A DNA stretch of 64,000 nt, taken from assembly GCA_963920665.1 (NCBI GenBank), contig OY987271.1, positions 6,885,350 through 6,949,349 of the forward strand. Reading direction: 5' to 3'. The position numbers and the translations under genes were made by a program. Below, piece after piece: positions 59,294 through 64,000 of this stretch; positions within the stretch are counted from its first letter, which is position 1; every line of letters begins with the position of its first letter. The notes beneath the pieces were generated by a model. It was given only the letters and a program-made list of their open reading frames with translations, had not been told where the DNA came from and searched no databases. The DNA comes from Straminergon stramineum. Its lineage: Eukaryota > Streptophyta > Bryopsida > Hypnales > Calliergonaceae.

Positions 59294-62200
59294 TTATTGA
59301 TCCTCCTCCTCTTCGTCTTCGTCTTCGTTTTCGTCCCCTTCTTCTATGTATTGTTGGGCAGATGGAGTAGCAGGTCGGTTGGCACATGCTCGCAATGCTT
59401 CAAATGCTCGCATACTCTCAGGATCGAATCCTCCAGCAAACTGCGTGGTAGATCCAGAAAAGGTGAATATGAGAGACAAGTATACAAACTCAAAGCAGTT
59501 CAATTGAAGATGGACGCACGGCTTTCCACAATTTGAAACTAGATCTACTACGCCCATGTATCTTTTCCTTGACCAGACTACATCAGAACAGTCACTTTGT
59601 AATCAATTTACGTTCGTGATAATTTTGCTCAAACAAGAGTTCCCTTACAACTTGAAACAATGGGTGTTCGACATGATCCCCACTTTTAAATTCTAATAAG
59701 GATGTGACAATTTTGTAGGTCAAATATTAAAGTTAAAAATTCCATGCCCTATCAACTGTTTTCGTACAAGATTTTAATCGCAGGCAGGTGTGCAAGACAC
59801 GCTATCAAAAATCAAAGTATTGGAGAGTAAAATGCGGAAAACACACGCAAAAAAAAAGAGAGTACCTGGTGGACTCGGAATGCAAAGCGGACTCCCTGAA
59901 GCAATAGAAATTCACGCACGGGCTCGTTGACAGAGCCTGCTTGGTCGAGCTCAGTCGAAATCCGTTTCATGTACAGACGGGCTAGTTTCACTGAAGCTAA
60001 CTTGATCTGCGGTAGATTTTAAGCAGCAAGAATGAGTCTCTATTCTCATCGAATGTTATCCCATATACCGGTAGTCGAAGCAATCACATCAAAAGAGGCA
60101 GTGAACAAGATCAAAATTCGCTTCAGAAAAAAGTCGGTTGATCACTTCATTGTACGCTTCCTCATTAAGACACCCCTCCATCACTAGAGATATAAGATGA
60201 TAGCAAATGGAAGGCCGGGAGACACACCTTGCCAACAACGCCGGAGTCGAGCATCCATTGGATTGGAATGCTAAATTCTCTGTAGCGAGCCATTGCCATG
60301 TCCCTTGTTCTCAGCAGACCATATACACTCTGCTCCACTCTGCAATAGTCACAACCACTCATATTTAAGCACACATTTATGGTAAGGCAATCAAAAACAC
60401 ATAGAAACTGTCTAATTTCTGCATTTCAAGTAGTTGCGCAGTCATATTGAAACCCGTAACACTATTTAGGAAGGGACCTGGGGTATCATTTGAGTGCATG
60501 CAAGAAACGACGATTCTTCATAATTTCAGATTCGATTGTTAAATTCTAAGCTCTTGATAATTAAAAGATAAAATACCATACCTCGTGGATCTTATTGTGG
60601 AGAACTTCGAGCCCTGCTGAATAATGATGTATGCCTAGAAATAACAAAAATGGAAACAATCGAGTCTAGAAAAGCTACTGTTTAACAACGTTCAGAAGGA
60701 ACTTACTTCTCTAACATAGACAGCATCTTCTTCAGGGCCTTATCACATGGCACCTCTGGTCGGTCTTCGAGCTTAGATACTTCAGCCAGCAGTTTCGTTA
60801 GATCCTGATGCTCAAACGCAGCTTCACGAAGGGCGTCGGCCTTGCCTTCTGGCCAATCAAAATGTTTCAGAACTGCTCTTTCGTCGACCTGTTCAACAAA
60901 AGTCACACAGTTTCAAATTTCGGTCATCAGGATTCACTATGCTCAAACAGAACCAAGCAAAAGGTCGAACAGCACAAATAAACAAGCTCCTAAGCGCGAA
61001 GTCATCAATAGCCATTGCAGAAAAAAAAATTGGGACGCCACAATGAAGAATTCAAACTATCCACAAAGACCACAATCCTATCACATGCTGTCATTCTTCT
61101 GAACACATCAGATGGAATGAACCCATTGTGATAAGAAGCGATATGACAATATGACCACATCAGTCCGGTCAGTTGACGACTGACGTGCTATTACGAAATT
61201 CCTTACAATGTAGCCACTTACCAAAAAGGAGAGCTCATCATCCAGCCAACCCACGAAATCCACAACATCGGTAATGTCGTTAAACGCAGCAGCTCTCACT
61301 TCAGCTGCTAGGGACATGACGAATTCTCCTTGGATTTCCACATCTGCCTTGATCTGCATTTGAGTATTACTCCGTAAGCCTCAACTCGATAATATCAATC
61401 AACGTAGTTGGTTTGTAACCAAAGCACCCTTTCACTAGCTTGGACTACTCAAAATCCACGTTTGTGTCATTTTTGGAACGAAATAAAGTAATCATTCAAG
61501 GGCAAACTTACAGCTAGCAGATGTGACGACCGATTTTCAATCTCGCCAATCATGTTATTGTGCGCATCTGGGTTGATTCCACCACCCGCCACAGCGACCT
61601 TTGCATCACGTTTCATCAGTGACTGGTAAAACTCCACTACCTCCGGCGCTCTGCTCACATCGTCAGAGTTTTTGCCTTGCATCTTTGCTAACCCTGCCAT
61701 TGGGGGAGGAGGGGGAGGAGGAGGTATGCCGGGTCCCCGAGGTGGAGGTGGTGGGGGTGGCGGTGGTGCGCCTGGAGCTCCTCCCACTTGAGGAGCAGCT
61801 GCTGGACTAGGCTGTGGGCGAGTAGGCCTGGGAGGGGGATTCGGCTTTCGCAGTTCCCTCTTCGCAATCTGCGCAGCCGTAATAGGTCTGGAAATGACTT
61901 CTGCGCGCTTCAGAATCGGCAGTGACTCAAAGGGCAGGTCTTGATCTCCTTGTTGCACCCTTTCGGACCGGTTCACCTTCGGCAAGCTTCTGACTTCTGC
62001 CCTTTCCTTCTCAGCAAGAACCTTTTCTCTTTCCGCTTGAGCAGCCTCCTTGAGAGCTTGTTCCCTCTCCATAGCGGCTTTGTGTCTGTCCTTGAAAGCT
62101 GGGTACTTTGTTGAAATCTCTGAAGGAACAGATTTTGCAATAACCCGGAAGGAGGCAGCTATGCTATTTAAACCGTCCGCACCAGTTGTTAATGATGTTT

Positions 62201-64000
62201 TGATTGTAGCCAGATTTGAACCCGAACCGGGGGATTTTGGCTCGGACCTAGAGGACTGTTCCCCTGGTGAGGATAGATTAGAGAGAGATCTTGCTGGAGA
62301 AGGCGTTCCTGGAGACTGTGCTTCATCATTGCCGGCCCCATATGTGATTATTTGATGCGCGTCACTCGAATTCCTGATCAAGAGAGCCTCCAGAGGTCCC
62401 TTTGAGGTCCTTTTGCTGCGACTCTTGGGGACACGGCCGTCCAGACTTTTAGAGCTCAGCAGTCTCCCGCTCGAATTGCCTCCCTCGTCTTTCCTTCCCG
62501 TCCAACTCTTTAGTCGCTTGATCAGGCTATTCTTCCTTGACAAGTGACCAGGTCCTCCCAGCCCCACTTCTGATGAAATATCACTAGAATCCTCGGAGCG
62601 AATCGACTTTTCCGACGAGGTGCTCTCGTAGCCTCCTTCCAACTGATCTTTGGAGCGTCCGGCAGGCAGATCAGGGTTAGCGTACTGTAGCATGAGATGC
62701 TTTGCCTTCTCCTGTGACCTGGGGCTCAAGTCTTTATTCAAATTCAAGGCGCTAAACTGACCATCGGGTGCCCGGTAGTTGCGCAACTCGTAGCGCAGAC
62801 AAGCATTGACCCATCGCAGATACACAAGTTCCTCCACTTCGGTAAATCGATCATTCTGTAGCCCTTCAACCTGCCGAACTAAGTCTTCATTCGCGTGTCG
62901 TAAGCTTGCCAGATCTGCATCGGCCTCAGCTAATATATCATCCTGTAACAATATGAACCAAAAGAAGTCAGTTCGCTTTTGAAAGACAATTTTTTTTTGG
63001 ACTCAACCGATCAAATCTCTTGAGCATGTCACTGAAATGCCATGGAAATGGACAAACATACTTCTGTTCTGCTCTGCAAATACTCGATGTCCTCTTCTGC
63101 TGCATCTAATTGCACATTGAGCTCCCGTTTTTGGTACTGCAAATCCTTGTTCGTGCGCCTTAACTCAACGATTTCTACCTCCATCTCTCGCAGAGCTTGG
63201 AACTTCATATCTGTTTCCAAGTCCCGTCTGTGAGCGTCTGCTTTCTCTGCTTCTAGCGTGGACACTTTTTGCCTCAACATCAAAAGCTCCGCTTTTTCGT
63301 CTCCAATTCTCGTGTTGATTTGTTTCTGAAGGTCCCTAATCCGCCCCCGAGCCTCCTCGAGATCCTTCTTCAAGCCGGTGACACTCGCTGCTTCTTCGGA
63401 CAACTTCGTCGCCCTCGCTTCCAAAGTTCCGATCCTTTCTTTCAACTTTTTTATTTGCGTGCTCTTTTCTTCTAAGCTCTCCTCAAGTCTTACGATCTCA
63501 GCGTTCTTCTCGTCCATCTCTTGCTCCAACTTCAGAAGCTCCTCCTCTTGATCTTCGAGATCATAATAATCAAGAAGCTCCGCCTCCATTCTCGACTCCT
63601 TCTGCTTGAGTACCTTCACAGTCTCCCTCAGAGCATGAAGCTCTGCAGTCTCATCGGCGAGGTTGTCTACATACTCGTCAAGAAGGTAATCTGGTCCATC
63701 CGGAAACAAATCTGACGCTTCCGATGCTCCACATGAGATAATCTGATCGTCTCCGTCAGCACTGCGGCCTCCGGGACTCCGCGATCTTCTCCTTCCGGGA
63801 CTTGGTGATCTCCTGGCTCCCACTCTCTTTCCCCGGCCTTTGCTAACCCTAACGCGCGCATCGTCTTTACCGTCCTCTCTTGGAAATGTCTTGAAATTTT
63901 CCATCTCTGCATTTGAGCCGCCCTCAGCACCATAACTCCTCCCACTCTTAGCCGAGTTAGGACTCAACAGCCCGATATCTGTTGAATGTAGGAGATCATC
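59294..64000 (-). CDS. CHUP1: CHUP1 copy B, 5' part outside the window
   Basis: Second chloroplast-positioning CHUP1 gene. Exons (minus strand): 64000-63062 (continues beyond the window), 62942-61512, 61353-61222, 60888-60707, 60339-60228, 60006-59866, 59440-59294. That is 1027 codons plus stop. Exons 5 to 8 have exactly the same lengths (132, 182, 112, 141) as in copy A, and all phases match. The visible part starts at DDLLHSTDIGLLSPN, so the envelope-binding exon lies upstream of 64000. Differences from copy A include an 18-residue net shorter coiled coil, an eight-residue shorter proline-rich tract (no GVRAPRGP unit), RSKDQLEGGYEST in place of RSKKAGYEST, and a longer acidic tail (EGDENEDEDEEEEDQ). 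All CHUP1 landmarks (YLRWVNACLRYELRN, EFYQSLMKR, VDERAVLKHFDWPEGKAD, FAFRVHQ) are intact and no frame damage is seen, so it is probably functional. Confidence 0.95.

Noticed and set aside
1..64000. CRISPR arrays, bacterial operons, phage genes
   Set aside because: Spliced plant genes and plant transposons dominate. No regularly spaced short repeats with unique spacers were seen; the only tandem array (39340-39590) is a minisatellite.

Overview
The window is nuclear DNA of a streptophyte, meaning a land plant or a close algal relative. Two genes show this directly. One is a cytosolic-type cobalamin-independent methionine synthase (MetE) with spliceosomal introns. The other is CHUP1, the actin-linked chloroplast-positioning protein found only in green plants, present as two copies in the same orientation. 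I cannot name the species. Long AT-rich intergenic tracts packed with decayed transposons point to a repeat-rich genome.

Layout. 1-869 is AT-rich with a degenerate tandem repeat. 870-5642 is the MetE transcription unit on the minus strand: six coding exons give a 762-residue protein, the 3' flank is strand-skewed, and there is a probable intron in the 5' leader. 5650-24400 has no recognisable gene. It holds a tRNA-like unit, several MITEs, a dispersed 400-450 bp repeat, and a family of 0.5-0.94 kb elements flanked by TTAA with CCCCTAAA termini. 24440-30735 is a complete CHUP1 gene on the minus strand (nine coding exons, 1141 residues). 31148-41600 is repeat DNA with more TTAA elements, a minisatellite and a retroelement-like tract. 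41628-46461 is a broken multi-domain protein of transposon type interrupted by a CACTA MITE. 49231-53163 is a Ty1/copia retrotransposon with both LTRs and a primer-binding site, invaded by at least three CACTA-type elements and one foldback. 54117-58195 holds further TTAA elements and a 1.06 kb foldback. 59294-64000 is a second CHUP1 gene on the minus strand, cut by the window end.

Gene relationships. MetE makes methionine and so feeds S-adenosylmethionine supply. The CHUP1 proteins tie chloroplasts to actin. Nothing suggests MetE and CHUP1 work together. The CHUP1 copies share exon lengths, splice phases, intron stretches and a conserved 3' block, so they are a segmental tandem duplication now about 34 kb apart, with transposons filling the gap.

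The strongest unusual signal is the TTAA-flanked element family. One copy is inserted in a MITE whose uninterrupted relative lies 1.8 kb away, giving an empty-site/filled-site pair inside the window that fixes the TTAA target duplication. No transposase for the family is visible here. All similarity statements come from reading by eye; no alignment or database search was run.
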